Counted from the first letter of the stretch, positions 13,141 to 23,880 are shown. The stretch is 64,000 nucleotides of DNA from Pyrrhosoma nymphula (GCA_963573305.1 OY754330.1:806001-870000), one strand, 5' to 3'. Notes: generated by a model from the sequence alone, not told the origin. Program-made: numbers and translations.

Positions 13141-13246
13141 GTACGTAACGTAGATATTCTTGCCCGTAGATGGGTAGAAAGAGGGAAAAATGAAAGCGGA
13201 ATACAAACAAGGACAAAAAACAAAATCACACTTATACAATGTGTAA

Positions 13247-13805
13247 AGTAAGTTTGTGTGAGATATTTCTCATAATCATAGAGTGGAGACCATGTTCGAT
13301 TTTTATACTTTGATTTCAGCGTCCGTAAGAAGTTTGAAGTAAATATTGTAGTATTAATAATGCAAAAATATAGTAATATACGACCAAAATTCTCAGTAAT
13401 CAAATAAATATGTCTACATAAGTCTCTAACTTGACTAATTTTTTCACTCCGTACGGTGAAACTGCCGTCACAATAGAATGTTTATTTTGCGAATCTGTAA
13501 AAATTACTGTGGTGAGTAACTGACCACTTTTTGTAAATATTTGAGAAAAAATACTAAATATACACCGTTAGTTTTTGTCGAAATAGAGGTATTATAAATT
13601 CATGTTTTTTTATTCAATATTCTCCCTCTGGAGCGCACAGCCGTAATCTATCCCAGATGGAAAACAGCTTATTTTTTTAGGCAATTGTTCGGCGAGGGGT
13701 TAATATTTTGATATCATTGGAAAGATGGCAGTGTTCTCTTTTAAAATGAGGTAAAATTCATCAAATTCTAGCCGAAGTGACGCTTCTTTCAAACTATTGT
13801 ATGTA
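13247..13805 (-). mobile_element. TTAA-family short DNA element, copy 1
   Basis: Minus-strand copy of the roughly 600-bp repeat best seen at 22802-23396. Shared stretches include the region around AGTCTCTAACTTGACT, the CTCACTTTTTCAC/CCGTACGG block, GGAGCGCACAGCCGTAATC and TTTTGATATCATTGGAAAG. Its ends are eroded and the TTAA flanks are not clear. Confidence 0.75.
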
Positions 13806-14296
13806 CGTACCTTTTAAAGGTGGTGTTCATTGTTCGTCTTCTGAAGAGGTGTGTGCTTGGAAGGCGAAACAACATTCGGTGTCATTCGTTATGACCTTGA
13901 GCACTTAATCACCGCTTGACCTTGAAACCAGTTTCCTCGTTACTGTGTGTTACCAAATGCGCGAGGAGAAGAGGGTCGCTGGCAGAGGAGAGAGAGAGAG
14001 ACGATGATTGATATCCTTTAGCCTAAAACCCCCGAGTGTGCGCACGTAATTCATGTGGGGGTCACTACTTCACATCCGAAAGGTGATTGAGAGTGCGCAA
14101 TCTAATGTTCAACTTTTTTTTATCCTGGTATTAAGGTGATTTGTCGGCGAGTGGGTGATTGTTGTTATTCTTGCCTTTGTTTGTATTCCGCTTCCCTTTT
14201 TTCCCACTCTCTCTCTCTCCCCCATTTAAGTACAATTAGTTAACTATTTTTGAAATTAATAACTAATACAATAATTTAAGTAAAAAATCTAAGCAT
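13806..14296. other. Unassigned sequence with short purine and pyrimidine runs
   Basis: Contains a short AG run near 13990 and a TC run near 14210. A stretch around 14165-14208 resembles, in inverted orientation, 13180-13217 (shared core AGCGGAATACAAACAA). No gene is recognisable. Confidence 0.5.
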
Positions 14297-14578
14297 ATAC
14301 ATCTACATAATACCCTGCAAGCCACCTCAATGGTGTGTGGCAGGGGGTGAGTATTCACCAACATGCATTACACTATACCAGGTAGCAGATATGGATTCAA
14401 GTGTTAGGAGTACTACTACTACTAAGAGCTACACTACCTATCGACAAACCTAGATAAAAGTCTGTTATGGTCCCTTGTAGTTCGTGGGAAAAATGACATT
14501 TTAAATCTGTCCGTTCTGCAGTCTAGTTCCCTAATTTTATTCTCATTATCTGAGACTCATTATCTATCTACCGTAGTA
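14297..14578 (-). mobile_element. CR1-A 3' end with internal deletion
   Basis: Tail complement and terminal hairpin at the left (TACATCTACATAATACCCTG), a short 3' UTR segment, then a jump to the upstream 3' UTR/ORF2 end (GGATTCAAGTGTTAGGAG, GTCCGTTCTGCAGTCTAG). The middle 3' UTR, present in other copies, is missing. Confidence 0.85.
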
Positions 14579-14825
14579 TACGAGAAATTATTAAAATGAG
14601 AAGCCAAATTCTTTTCCGTTATAATAGAAATAGCCATGATATTATTTCTTACTTTTATCTCTCCCGTTGAGAAACAGCGGCTATTTCTGCTATTACAGAA
14701 TACTTTCATAAGCATTTTGAACGCACCCACAAGTATTTCTTTTTGATGCATTACCGTAGATTTCGGAAATGGGACATCTCAGCGAGATCCATTTCAATAC
14801 TGGACCCATCGCATATACTGTTGGC

Positions 14826-15078
14826 ATGTTTTCAGCATAACTGTCCATTTGTGTAGTTGCAAAATACGTATATGTATATACATATATATTAACGGTTCCT
14901 CTCCATTAGGAGCATATGTGAAGTGTAGTAGTGCAGGCTTGTGAGGCTTCGCCTCGTGACAAGCATTAGCTATTTATCCTGGTTACACTAACTCTAGGGT
15001 CTGTAATGCATGTTGTTGACTGCTCACCCCCTGCCACACACCCTTGAGGGTGCTTGCAGGGTATTTTGTAGATGTAGT
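14826..15078 (+). mobile_element. CR1-A2 3' UTR fragment
   Basis: A plus-strand 3' end with GAGGCTTCGCCTCGTGACAA, CACCCCCTGCCACACACCC, TGCTTGCAGGGTATT and the tail GTAGATGTAG at its right border. Confidence 0.88.
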
Positions 15079-16139
15079 TTGACTTTCGGGCAAACCCCTT
15101 TTTGGAAATGTTTAAACGCTTGAATTTCGTCTGAATACCGTCTGTAGTGAATTGAATTCCATATTTCGTAATTTGAGATTTCGTATTGGTGGGGTGGCAG
15201 CCGTTTAAGAATTCTGATTTGGCACTAAATCTTATGCTGCCGTGCCTGCTCATTTGAAGTTTCCCAGACGTGACGATCAATGGCGGCTGCTTCTTCTTCC
15301 ATTTCTGCCATAACATGAGAAAGAAATAAGGGGAGCGTACACTTTGATCCACTTTGATGCTGATTTCGCTCTCAAGGCGAGAACGACTGCTTCCCTAGCG
15401 TCCGTTTCCCAAGAGAAGTATAATCCTGACACAAATTAATTATTTACAGGTATATCTAATTGGTTTAGGGGTTGTGGGATGGCACATACGAACAGGGGGG
15501 AGATGACACATGGCAGCATTTCCAGATGCCTTTTTATCGAGGAAAAAGGTAACACTGAAAAAAAAATATTAAATTTCTCTTCAAATCCACTTCCATAAAA
15601 GTTTTGGAATTCGTTATCATCGATATTAAAGTTTGTAAGATGTTCGCCTAAAGAGAAAACGAAGTCATTCTACACAGCCACAAGCTAATGAGAAGGAAAA
15701 TGAGCATGAGACGGCGGGTTTCGACTGTAAACATTCTGTACACCATTACCGTGTTAGGGGCTATTCAAAGTATTCAATTAAGGCGATTTTAGCCACTTTT
15801 AAACCCTCCCATGAAAGAGAACGTGAAATTTCACGAACCCTCCCGTCCCAATCATACGTAAGTTATTAGAAATGTTTGAAGCCATGGACATAGATAGTTA
15901 ACTATGGGGTATTCTAATTCAAAATGCGTAAAAACTGACCTCATCACGGATATCGATAACTGCTTTTGATATTTCGCGATTCGCTGTACTACGCACGACT
16001 CGCAAAAAATCTTTGAAAATGCGATATCTCCAAACTAATGAACGCAACAACGAATTGGTTGTACGTTTTTCTATAGTTTAGCATACATTCAGGCGTACCA
16101 CTGCAGCGGTGATCCTAGAAGGTAAGATTTTTCCTCAGA
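15079..16139. other. Unassigned sequence
   Basis: About 1 kb with no identifiable element. A minus-strand open frame of about 90 codons (15352 to 15085) has no recognised domain and runs on into the CR1 tail, so I do not call it a gene. Confidence 0.5.
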
Positions 16140-16258
16140 AAATAATGTTAAAAAGCGATAAAAATACGAATTCAGAAGTGACTTACATCTTACGTAAGAC
16201 AATATCGGACCCCCTTTACCCTCCAAGTTAGACAACGTAAGAAAAGTCCAAACCCCCA
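16140..16258. mobile_element. Fragment related to the GGGGCC TIR element at 44091
   Basis: Contains CTTACGTAAGACAAT, a C-rich CCCCCTTTACC stretch and a GTAAGAAAAGTCCAAACCCCC block in the same order as the subterminal part of the element at 44091-44615. Termini are missing. Confidence 0.45.
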
Positions 16259-16680
16259 ACAATGCTATAGACACATCTAGTGGTCAATATTACTAATACT
16301 ATTAATATATGAATGCTACGAGATACTACTACATGCATGTAACAAAATAATGCCGGACATACCAAGCGGTGTGAAGTGTTAGTAATGATGCTATGACTTA
16401 TTAAACACAAGTGAAGAATTCTCCTCTTATCTAGTGAGGGCGGGAGTTTCATATGATTGATCTATCACAACTGTTATGATCCCTTATTGTGCGTGGGAAA
16501 AATGGCATTTTAAATCCATCGGTTCGGCAGTCAATTTCCTTTATTTTATTCCTGTGATCACTTCTACCGTAGTACGTTGGCTCTAGCGGTATATGTAGAA
16601 CGCCCGGCATAAAACTGTCTGCTTCGAACTTGCGCAACAAATTTAACCTGCATTTCTCCCTTCAATCAGTTAGAGATTCC
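16259..16680 (-). mobile_element. CR1-B 3' fragment
   Basis: Minus-strand piece of subfamily B. It covers the 3' UTR (GACACATCTAGTGG, TAATGCCGGACATACC, GGGCGGGAGTTTCATATGAT) and the end of ORF2, with the RKEIDCRTDGFKM-type and PTYYGRS peptides readable in reverse. The extreme 3' end is missing. Confidence 0.82.
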
Positions 16681-16696
16681 CACCCTCACCACTGTA

Positions 16697-16903
16697 CAGT
16701 CGCCGCATAAAGTCTGGCGACATCGGCAGCTAAAGTTCACTGTTAGCATAGACGAGGTTACCGATTCACGACTACTCTTCCTAACCTCCCTCCCTCCTCC
16801 TCTCTATCTCCCCCTCACCTTTGATTCAGTATAGACACACAAAATCGTAGTTTTGCTTATTCTTGCGCTTTTGTCGATGTCGCCAGACTTTATGCGGCGA
16901 CTG
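16697..16903. mobile_element. Tc1/mariner-type MITE, 207 bp
   Basis: Two near-perfect inverted termini of about 30 bp begin CAGTCGCCGCATAAAGTCTG and are flanked on each side by TA (16695-16696 and 16904-16905). A TA duplication with CAGT-type ends is the signature of Tc1/mariner elements. The interior is short and non-coding, so the element is non-autonomous. Confidence 0.8.
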
Positions 16904-16940
16904 TACATAACCAAGGCTGTCTTAGCTGTTTATGATCATA

Positions 16941-17507
16941 GCCCAGGAAAAATAAGCAAAATTTGACCCGAACCCGGAAAAAATTAATAACAAATCCGGA
17001 TCTGTATTAGCTGTATTCAGGACCCCTTTGAGATGAACATCGCACCTTGTAGGCGGGCTGGATCTGGGGTGCTGCTGCAAGTATTGGTGCTCATAAAAGT
17101 TATACTTGTGTCAGGCACCCAAGTAAGTTGTAGTAACGCCATTTCGCATCTTAGTAATCCGGAAAATATCGGTTTAAGGCCATTTTTGTACATGATGTGG
17201 CACTTCATGACCTTCTAGTGGACCAGGATCAGAACGGGAGCCTCGGAAGGCTACCGGACACCTTTCACTAATGTAGAGCACTAAAAACAGGTGTGCCGAC
17301 AAAAAGAACACCTCTCTAGCTCTTCTAGTTACCGAACAGCACGAATTCCAGGAAAATTCCAGTATTTCCAGGTTTTTCCAGGATATTTTCGTTATCCCAC
17401 CTGCTAGCGCTCGGGGCTTTTGATATGTTCATCTCAAAGGGGTCCTGAATACAGTTAAAAGGACTTTGTTATTATTTTTTCCGGGTTAAAACCTAATTTT
17501 CCTGGGC
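16941..17507. mobile_element. 567-bp element with ~100-bp terminal inverted repeats
   Basis: The ends start GCCCAGGAAAAWT and are flanked by TA (16939-16940, 17508-17509). The arms match for about 100 bases with small indels, including GTATTCAGGACCCCTTTGAG on each arm in opposite orientation. There is no transposase. The interior has repeated TTCCAGG motifs near 17345-17385. TA may be the target duplication, but the superfamily is not certain. Confidence 0.7.
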
Positions 17508-17989
17508 TATCAGCAAAGGGCTCATTCAAAACATTTCCGCTGAAATGAGTTCGACGTTTAATGCCAACCACCACCCTTCAGCTTTCTCAACAGCCCACGA
17601 AGATGCCTTATGCCTTTATATAAACCTCTTCCCATTTCTATGTTAATCATATGCCTCGAGAGTCTTTCTTTCTTTTTCCAGCGTCTTGTTCTCGTGATTT
17701 ATTCCGTAAAAAGTCTCCTTTCGTTCCGTTATCTTTCCGACCATTTGGGTTTATATATAACTTCGGAAGAAAATATTCATAGAAATGACCAATCGCGTTT
17801 TTCGTGTCGCAACGACGGGTTTCACTACGATTTACATTTGACAACCTTTCCGAATTTTGATAAGGACAATTCAGAATATTTAGAATATTCGATTATTCTC
17901 CGTGCTAAGATTTATCTATATCCCTTTCCTTTGGCCAGCACAAGAGTGGATCAATTACATTTTCAAGGTTAACTGTGTGGTATTCCATC
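17508..17989. other. Unassigned sequence
   Basis: Open frames on both strands lack any family resemblance, and no repeat elsewhere in the window matches it. Confidence 0.45.
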
Positions 17990-18372
17990 GTAACGGAGAA
18001 AAAGACAACTTTTACACATACCACTGAATTTATTAAAAACGACCCGGGTTTCGATGTAAGTTCACATCATTTCATGTCAATGAATGTATGTTCCCGGCCT
18101 CTTCCTCCATTCTCAAAGCTTTAACCCCCTCTCCTTTGTCCTCTTAGTCCGTCACCCGCAATCAACCCCCCCCCCTTTCCCTCCTCCCGGTTCCCTTAAC
18201 CCTCCCCCCCCCTTTCCCCCCCACACCCCCTCCCTCACCTGGCTTTCTCTAGTATATAAGGCTTGCGCTTCTGTTAAATTTTTGCCTGATGATGACGTGA
18301 ACTTACATCGAAACCCGGGTCGTTTTTAATAAACTCAGTGGTATATGTAAAAGTTGTCTTTTTCTCCGTTAA
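17990..18372. mobile_element. Inverted pair of Penelope-like LTR fragments with hammerhead-like motif
   Basis: Arms at 17990-18070 and 18288-18372 are inverted copies of each other (shared CGAAACCCGGGTCGTTTTTA and AAAGTTGTCTTTTTCTCCGT). The right arm, read on the plus strand, has CCTGATGATGACG, then TTACATCGAAACCCGGGTC, then TTTTTAATAAA. This matches the layout of the minimal hammerhead ribozyme known from PLE terminal repeats: CUGAUGA core, a stem, then CGAAAC. The left arm's core is mutated. The 200 bases between the arms are C-rich. The ribozyme assignment is inferred from motif pattern, not folding. Confidence 0.55.
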
Positions 18373-18689
18373 GAGTGTATCACTTAGCTCGTAGACCCGA
18401 GTTCAGGAGATAAGTGCTTGAGGACATAAGATACTTTGTATTTCAATTTCTAGATCATGAGTAGTATAGTCATTCATTTCAAAATTGACAATCACTTGTC
18501 AATGGACCCAACATTTCAGAAAATTCCGGCGGTACTGTACGGAGTTACAACATTCTGATAAGATAAAGATTTGCAATTTCTGTTCGAGGCTTTCGCAGCG
18601 ATGTACTGCAGATATTTGCATCTGTCTTCCAGGTTTCGCTGCGTCCAATTATCTTGATGATGATGATGAGGGTTCGTGGCCCCACCTCT
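18373..18689. other. Unassigned sequence
   Basis: No recognisable gene or repeat apart from a short GATGATGATGAG run near 18655. Confidence 0.45.
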
Positions 18690-19044
18690 TCATCTACATC
18701 TACATAGTACATTGTAAGCCACCACTACACGGTATGTGGCACGGGGTGATTATCCACACCCAGGCGTGCAGCACTCGTCGCAGCACAAATCAGAACCTCG
18801 CACGCTCCCCCTGGCCGCTCTAGGCGCAGACACCAAAAAACAGTCAGAAGAGAACAGTGCGCAGTCCAACCGGAAACTGGGAGAGTGATACGTAAATGAA
18901 CATGCAGAACAATGCTATGGACACATCTAGTGGTTAATATTACTGATACTATTAATTTATGTATGCTAAGAGATACTACTTCATGCAGAAGACAAAATAA
19001 AATAATGTCGGACAAATCGACCGGTGTGAAGTGTTAGTAATGAT
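18690..19044 (-). mobile_element. CR1-B 3' UTR, 5'-truncated
   Basis: Starts on the plus strand with CATCTACATCTACATAGTAC, then the B-type hairpin (CAAGCCACCACTACACGG, GTGTGGCACGGGGTGAT, one base varied here). It continues through the B 3' UTR to GGTGTGAAGTGTTAGTAATG. It abuts the Penelope-like tail at 19045. Confidence 0.88.
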
Positions 19045-19505
19045 TTTGTGTTGGTACGGAGGCTTCCGCGGTGATTAATTGGAAAAGTATTTTCCGGGTT
19101 AAGGCCGCGTTGGTCCATTTGGGCGGACGACAGTTTCGGGCGCATTCCAGCTCCCGTCTTCAGGTCCAACTGATCTGCAGAGCATTATTTTCTTCTATAT
19201 ATATATCTAGTCAGGTGCGCGCTGATACGTTCGGTTTGAATCCCATTGTTGGAAAAGCCGTTTGAAAGATGCAGGGAGAGGATAACCGTCTTCTCTGTTG
19301 AAGTTCTTTTCGTGGTTCACTATTTCTATCGCCTCCCTTATCAGCCGAGGGAAATATTTATTTTCTCTGGCAATGATTTTGGATTCGTGGAATTTAATCA
19401 CGTGTCCGGGTTCTGACCATGCATGCTCTGCAACCGCGGAAAGGCGAAAATTTTTCTTTTCGGTTGCCTTACGATGTTCTTCTATTCTGATTTTTAGGTA
19501 ATTAA
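19045..19505 (-). mobile_element. 3' end of a Penelope-like element
   Basis: On the minus strand a PLE C-terminal coding segment (19503 to 19207) is followed by a PLE-type terminal repeat. That repeat reads CCTGAAGACGGGAGCTG, then GCGCCCGAAACTGTCGTC, the order expected for a PLE hammerhead motif (CUGANGA ... CGAAAC ... GUC). The reverse transcriptase and the GIY-YIG catalytic part are missing, so this is a 5'-truncated, dead copy. The same terminal-repeat family appears again at 23881-24020. Confidence 0.78.
19207..19503 (-). pseudogene. Penelope-like GIY-YIG endonuclease, C-terminal part only
   Basis: About 98 codons. It has RIEEHRKATEKKNFR, then SAVAEHAWSEPGHVIKF, then YFPRLIREAIEIVNHEKNFN. 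The AVAEHA...GH.I.F and REAIEI..H..NFN patterns are the hallmark of the C-terminal GIY-YIG nuclease domain of Penelope-like retroelements, which nicks target DNA to prime reverse transcription. The segment with the GIY and YIG residues lies upstream of the truncation and is absent, so the domain cannot be active. The final residues (after ASFKRL) run into the terminal repeat, as in complete elements. Confidence 0.8.
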
Positions 19506-19606
19506 ATATTTATTTATACGTGGAAAATTGCAAATCTTTAATAAATCACAAGGACCTACCATTAGACTTGGCACACTGTCTATCACCTCCAAATGTCTGT
19601 AGCATG

Positions 19607-20112
19607 TAGAGATGGGCCACTTTGAAAATTACCATAGTCAGTTTCTAGATAATTCAAATCAATGTTTGAGATAATTTTTCATACAGATAAATTCCCAACA
19701 TGTTCTTCTAACCTAAGTCTACATTTCTGACGTGTTTAATTATAAATTGAGGCATGTACAACTCATTTTTGGCATATTTTACTTAAATTATAACATTATC
19801 GAGTAATTATTAGTAGAATATTCTTCTTGAAAGTTTCTCATACTTTGACAAAAGAAAGCCAGATTGCTGCCGTATTTCTTTTTACAATTTTGAAAATTTC
19901 TAATAGATTAATGTTGTATAAGGTATGGTTTAAACATCGCATCGTCTCCCTTTTGCTATTGGCATTCTTATTTAACCATACATTTCCTGTTTAATGCTCA
20001 AAACTGAAAAATACTGGAAAATTACGGTAATTTTCGAAAATACCCGTAATTTAGCACGTGGTGGTAATTTACCCCTCGGATGGAAATCGCGGTGATTTTC
20101 AAACCATCTCTA
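19607..20112. mobile_element. Possible hAT-like short element
   Basis: The outer ends TAGAGATGG and CCATCTCTA are inverted, and inside them TTTGAAAATTACC faces GGTGATTTTCAAA. These resemble hAT termini. The flanks do not show an 8-bp duplication. No coding content is seen, and the interior has several TACGGTAATTTT-type repeats near the right end. Confidence 0.45.
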
Positions 20113-20361
20113 GGCGGCAAGGCGGCAACTACTCTGTTATGCACCCTTTGTTTCGTACGGGCAAGAACGAATGGCGAGGTCATTTCGGTATTTTTGACTA
20201 CCTCTCCATGGAGCACCATTCACTTTGCGTTTATTGCCTTAATGGCGGTACCTTTGGCCTGCATTTGAAGCTGCAATCAGGTCGACGGATGTTTTTTGAC
20301 AGCGATCAATTCTCGTTCGAAACAGCCTCCACGCGCACTTCCTTCCTCGTAGGTTGGATCT

Positions 20362-20936
20362 TATGCCTGTTGATCACGGTAAAATTTTCCATAAAAAAGT
20401 TTTATAAAAATTTGTATTGAAAGTTTTACGAATCGTACGTGAAACGTACTTGCTTGCTCACGGTAAATCTATTCATAAAACCTCAATGTCCTGCCATCTA
20501 TGAGACGCTTTGCGAACACGTGAAGTGATAAATGCACTCTCTTTTGGATGACTGTTAAGTTAAAAACTATATGTATTGTTTATTTACTTACTTTCTGATC
20601 ACACTCAACGGTGCTATGGCTCTAACGCATTCTTCTAACAACAAGAAGGATACTGTCTCTACTTTCAAATGAACTTCCAGCCATGTTTGTTTACGTTTTC
20701 CTTGTTTGGCTTCCCATGGATACGAGAATATTATCAACGCGGTGAGCGGAACGAGACGTTCCGCTCATTGGTTGTTGCATAAAACAGTTTTATGGAAATA
20801 GAACCTGTCCTATTCCGTAAAACGTTGTATAAAACCAGGTTTTATAAAACGGTTTTATCGTTAGCATGCTCATTTTTATAAAATTAGTCGATTTTATAAA
20901 ACGTTTTAGCGAACATTTTACCGTGAGCAACAGGCA
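20362..20936. mobile_element. 575-bp MITE with TTA target duplication
   Basis: Inverted termini begin TGCCTGTTGMTCACGGTAAA and extend with decreasing identity into AAAACGTTTTATAAA-type motifs. TTA flanks both ends (20359-20361 and 20937-20939). A 3-bp TTA/TAA duplication is typical of PIF/Harbinger elements. The interior is non-coding with repeated TTTTATAAAA motifs near both ends, which would give a long imperfect hairpin. Confidence 0.78.
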
Positions 20937-20939
20937 TTA

Positions 20940-22801
20940 TGTTCGGGCTACATTTTCGCAAAATATCCAGGAAATTCAAATCATTCGTTTTCGTACAACC
21001 CCTTTTCGGTTAACCCCTCTCGGGGAGGGGGGGGTAGATACAGGGTTCTCAGGATCGGCCAAGACCTCCCTCTCCTTACTTCTGTCGAGACATTAAAGAG
21101 TAGTCCTCCAACGTCACTCCCTTTTCATCGACACGTATTACACATGCAAATCGTTTTTCGTCAGTTATTCGGTTTGCAATAGTTTTTTATTGATCTTTTG
21201 ATTTATCAGTGCCTCGCCATCACAGTGATGACGATTATATGCAGGTAGGTTATTTTCCTCTTTCCCATTCTAATATTAAAGAAGAAGGTTTAGCATTGAT
21301 TACCAGTTCGCATTTGGCCAAAAACCAGAATCAGCAAAAAAAACAAAAGACAGCATCTGCAGAAATAACTGTTAAGGATCGACTTTTTTTAAATGTGTTC
21401 TTTCAATACTTTTCACATGCAAGAACATTAACCCAACATTTTCAGTAGTGGAAGAACATCTTAATGAGAGGGTTTCAGTAATTTTTAAAGATTTATTTCG
21501 CGTCCTCCTTGATACAAAAAATTCAAACATTATTATTTTTTTAAACTGTCACATTTTATGTAAAACAAAAGGTATCTACTACACGCCACCTCCAGAGCAT
21601 AAACATCTGCCGCATGTCGCAGATACAATTGAGTCGGATTTACTGCCGATTTGGTGAGAGGAGCTTACAGAGTCACGAAACAAAGATTTACGAAAATGCC
21701 AAGAGCATCAAGCTGGAAAACGTTTAAGACTCCACACCAATGAAGACTAACTTTGAACTTTGACCCATTAACCACTGCATTACGCGTCACATCAAGCTTA
21801 CAACGTAGTGTTATTAATTTGTCTCATGTTTTCCGTAAATTCTTAAAAGAATCCCCAAACTCAGCCGACGAGTAAGGAGGGCGATTCAAGAGAATTTGAT
21901 GCGAAATTCTGAAATTTCACGCAAGTAACAAGTTGCTTAATGTGTGCTCTTAACTTAATAAATATTAAATATGCATTCAAATATATGTTAAAGTTCACTT
22001 AACAATTAGTTTGTTTTTTCCGTTTCAGCATTCATTGAACTTCCTTAGTTCACTGAAGACTACGATCCACTCAAAGTTCAAACTAGTTCATCAAACTAAT
22101 TTCCCTTCACCCATCTTTTAACTATTTTATTTATTTTGAGCTATTACGGTTCTATAATGTTAACAGGCTGCATTTTAAGGTTATTTTAAAGTTGTACGAG
22201 TTTTTTATACAAACAACTTTTGCGGGTATTTTAGACGTCTTCTTCTCCCCCGATAGCTCCTCAAGTAATAGATTTTGATCACAAAATAACAACTTAATAA
22301 TCGGAATCAAAAGAACCAAAGTGGTCCAATTTTCATTGCAATTCGACAATAATCGACAAATATCTGACTTTTGTTCCTCTTTTTCGCGATCCGTGTACCG
22401 CTGTTTTCTATTTCAGAGCATGCGAGTTGGGAAATAAATACTCACAGATGCTATGACCGTTCCTTATTAATCGTGTCGCAACGTAACTGTGTTTATACAT
22501 ATTTGGCGCCTCTCTCGATCGCGAAGACAGGACAATACATTGTTTCATCTATTTTGCTACATTCGCCCGTTTTGCTATTTGCAAGGAATTGCAACTGATG
22601 CAATTTTTGGGTCTTAAATGGAGCGAGTCTTATTCAAATTTCACGACGAGCCGAGTACGCCCGATGAATTGGAAGAATTGGATACAAAGGGCGAAATACT
22701 GCCATTGTAATTAATTAACAGAGTCCTTGTACAAACGACACAGCTATCATGGGAATTTATTCATTCACGTGAAGAACTTGGATAACATGAAATGCTTTCT
22801 T
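20940..22801. other. Unassigned sequence
   Basis: About 1.86 kb without a recognised element. There are short G-runs near 21020 and several open frames under 80 codons with no family resemblance. One frame ends at a splice-donor-like TGCAGGTAGGT (21239-21249), but no partner exon could be identified. Confidence 0.45.
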
Positions 22802-23396
22802 TTAAGGCATGGTTTGAGAGCGAAAAACCACTTCACCTAGATTTTGATGAATTTGGCCTCACTTTAAAGAAAAAAACTCTCATCTTTCCAATGATATCAA
22901 AATATCAACCCCTTGCCCAACTACTTTTCGAGCGATTTGCCTGAAAATGCAAGTTGTTTGACATGGGATAGATTATGGCTGTGCGCTCCAGAGGGAGAAT
23001 AATTAAACAATTAGGAACTTCTAGCACCTACATTTCGTCAAAAAAAACTAACATAAAAAATATTTAGTAAGGTATGTAGATTGCATGTTTTGTCAACTAT
23101 CTATAAAAAATAATTTATTACTCACCGAAGTAATTTTTACAGGATCGCAAAAAAAACCTGCTGTTTTGAAGGGTTTTCAGCCGTACGGCGGGAAAAAATG
23201 AGTCAAGTTAGAGACCTATGTAGCTTTATTTATTTAATTACTGAGAATGTTGAGCATTTATAACTATATCTTTGCGGAATTAATACTAAAATATTTATTT
23301 CAAACTTCTAACAGACGCTGACATCAAAAATTAAAATTGGAATATGGTCTCCATTATGACTCAATGGGAATTACATCTCGCTCAAACCTCGCTTAA
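22802..23396 (+). mobile_element. TTAA-family short DNA element, copy 2 (best ends)
   Basis: A 595-bp copy bounded by TTAA on both sides (22802-22805 and 23393-23396). The consensus ends of the family are TTAAGGTRGTTTGAGMGMGA and its inverse; here the inner part GTTTGAGAGCGA faces CTCGCTCAAAC. There is no coding sequence. TTAA duplications occur with piggyBac and Kolobok transposases, and the T2-type MITEs mobilised by Kolobok start TTAAAGG, so a Kolobok-like origin is a reasonable inference. Other copies are at 13247, 26163, 29367 and 30596. Confidence 0.78.
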
Positions 23397-23540
23397 GTTC
23401 TCTTTAGTCACTCCCATCGGATATCGTTCTCTCCACATTTATACCTCCGCCATTTTGCTCATAACTTAACTACTGATGCATGTCATGACTACCGAAGGAA
23501 ACACATAAATATATTCTTGGTTAAAACTTTCGCGGGTCAT

Positions 23541-23832
23541 TATCACTGTATGTTTGTTTTTTCGGGTGTACCCCGCGTACTATGACCAGGTGTGAAACCT
23601 GACGTTTCGTGGCCGTTGCTGGCCACTTTATCAAAGGGAATGAGGTATCTGATGAGTTGGTGGAGTTTATATAGGGGTTTCAAGGAGGGCTCCACCTAAA
23701 TATAAACTCCACCAACTCATCAGATACCTCATTCCCTTTGATAAAGTGGCCAGCAACGGCCACGAAACGTCAGGTTTCACACCTGGTCATAGTACGCGGG
23801 GTACACCCGAAAAAACAAACATACAGACATAA
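23541..23832. repeat. Long near-perfect hairpin with hammerhead-like motif
   Basis: Arms of about 130 bases (23541-23672 and 23701-23832) are essentially perfect inverted copies around a 28-base loop. Read on the plus strand, the right arm has TTTGATAAAGTGGCC, AGCAAC, GGCCACGAAACGTCAGG. This is the arrangement of a PLE hammerhead (stem II GTGGCC/GGCCAC followed by CGAAACGTC), but with a mutated CUGAUGA core. I read it as two PLE terminal repeats in opposite orientation. Confidence 0.7.
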
Positions 23833-23880
23833 ATATATGTTGGAGCTAAGGCTTCCGAAGTGGCTGCTAAACATGCTGGT

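Noticed and set aside
14966..15352. 128-codon minus-strand open frame
   Set aside because: Its C-terminal part is antisense to a CR1 3' end, and the remaining 90 codons show no known family.
20058..20420. 120-codon plus-strand open frame
   Set aside because: It spans the borders of two short TIR elements (ending 20112 and starting 20362), so it cannot be one gene.
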